From NCBI GenBank assembly GCA_913055195.1, contig CAJXJU010000091.1:1-5926 (forward strand): a stretch of 5,926 nt of DNA. Direction: 5' to 3'. The translations under genes and the position numbers were made by a program. Below, piece by piece: positions 5,682-5,926 of the stretch (within the stretch, counting starts at the first letter, position 1; every line of letters starts with the position of its first letter). This DNA is from an uncultured Desulfohalobiaceae bacterium (GTDB lineage: Bacteria > Desulfobacterota > Desulfovibrionia > Desulfovibrionales > Desulfonatronovibrionaceae). Under the pieces are notes generated by a model. It was given only the letters and a program-made list of their open reading frames with translations. It ran no database searches and had not been told where the DNA came from.

Positions 5682-5861
5682 CGGGTACCTGACATTCAGG
5701 CGCCTGGTGAGTGCTAAGTTTTAGGTTATTTCAAGTGGTTATAAGTTAGCATTTCTGTGAAAACAGACAATTCTGACTTTTTGCAGGCACTCCTTCCCAA
5801 CTTCCCGGCTCCCCATCTTCTACCCCCTCTACAACTTTTCTTACCCCTTACCCCTCATCCC
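5682..5861. other. Intergenic stretch with small palindromes and a purine-rich (minus strand) tract
   Basis: No gene is seen here. It holds a perfect 10-bp palindrome CAGGCGCCTG (5697-5706), a short hairpin TCTGT-GAAA-ACAGA (5754-5767), a possible minus-strand -10 box TATAAC with no good -35, and a pyrimidine-rich plus strand from about 5791 onward. That tract includes 5799-5816, the inverted partner of the spacer patch at 2430-2447. It presumably contains the promoter of the AAA/nuclease gene, which could not be pinned down. Confidence 0.4.
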
Positions 5862-5926
5862 TCATCTCACTCTCACCCACACTTCTTTCTTATCTGTCAC
5901 TATTACCATCTTCATTATGTCTTCAT
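5862..5926 (-). CDS. Possible 3' end of an unidentified gene at the right window edge
   Basis: On the minus strand a frame open at the window edge reads EDIMKMVIVTDKKEVWVRVR and stops with TGA at 5864-5862. The alternating hydrophobic pattern VIVTDKKEVWVRV would suit a C-terminal beta strand, and the position upstream of the co-directional AAA/nuclease gene fits a preceding gene. However, the DNA is purine-rich, which keeps frames open by chance, and only 20 codons are visible. No family can be named. Confidence 0.25.
   Translation of the reverse strand, partial: EDIMKMVIVTDKKEVWVRVR

Noticed and set aside
3920..5709. CACCAGGC (3920-3927) and GCCTGGTG (5702-5709) as inverted ends of a mobile module carrying the AAA/nuclease gene
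   Set aside because: Only 8 bp match, with no extension and no flanking target duplication; this is expected by chance over the bases compared.
5709..5717. GAGTGCTAA, an exact half of the CIRCE heat-shock operator bound by HrcA
   Set aside because: The partner half TTAGCACTC is absent at the required 9-base spacing (5691-5699 reads GACATTCAG), so it is probably a chance 9-mer.

Overview
The window suggests a moderately AT-rich anaerobic proteobacterium of the Desulfobacterota (Desulfovibrio-like) kind. This is an inference from the style of HslV, whose short N-terminus ends in Gly just before the catalytic Thr-Thr, and from the neighbouring DUF4198 and DUF1703-type genes. No rRNA or marker gene fixes the taxon.

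Layout, left to right. (1) A minus-strand pair at 1-879: a secreted DUF4198-family protein (112-879), followed after 29 bases by the start of a second gene that runs off the left edge (1-82). A good minus-strand promoter lies at 930-957. (2) A gene-free divergent region (880-1247) holding a 133-bp miniature inverted-repeat transposable element at 1034-1166. It has 18-bp perfect terminal inverted repeats, and a 10-bp direct repeat (ACCATAAAAC) abuts both ends as a target-site duplication. (3) A plus-strand operon at 1248-3862: a YmdB-type macrodomain ADP-ribosyl hydrolase, then hslV and hslU, which encode the HslVU (ClpQY) ATP-dependent protease. A 141-base hslV-hslU spacer carries two tandem 24-bp palindromic repeats and a purine-rich patch. 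(4) A strong stem-loop (3871-3898) between convergent genes. (5) A minus-strand 565-aa protein (3930-5627) with an AAA-ATPase-like N-terminal half and a PD-(D/E)XK nuclease-like C-terminal domain (DUF1703 architecture), visibly more AT-rich than hslVU. (6) A leader for that gene with competing hairpins, a purine-rich (minus strand) intergenic tract, and possibly the 3' end of another minus-strand gene at the right edge.

How the genes fit together: HslU unfolds protein substrates and feeds them to the HslV threonine-protease chamber. The macrodomain enzyme co-directional with them removes ADP-ribose-type modifications or deacetylates O-acetyl-ADP-ribose, so the operon may link NAD/ADP-ribose metabolism to stress proteolysis (inference). 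The DUF4198 protein is exported and probably concerns metal handling. The AAA/nuclease gene looks like an independent accessory gene. The most noteworthy items are the intact MITE, the macrodomain-hslVU arrangement, the repeats inside the hslV-hslU spacer, and the structured leader of the AAA/nuclease gene.
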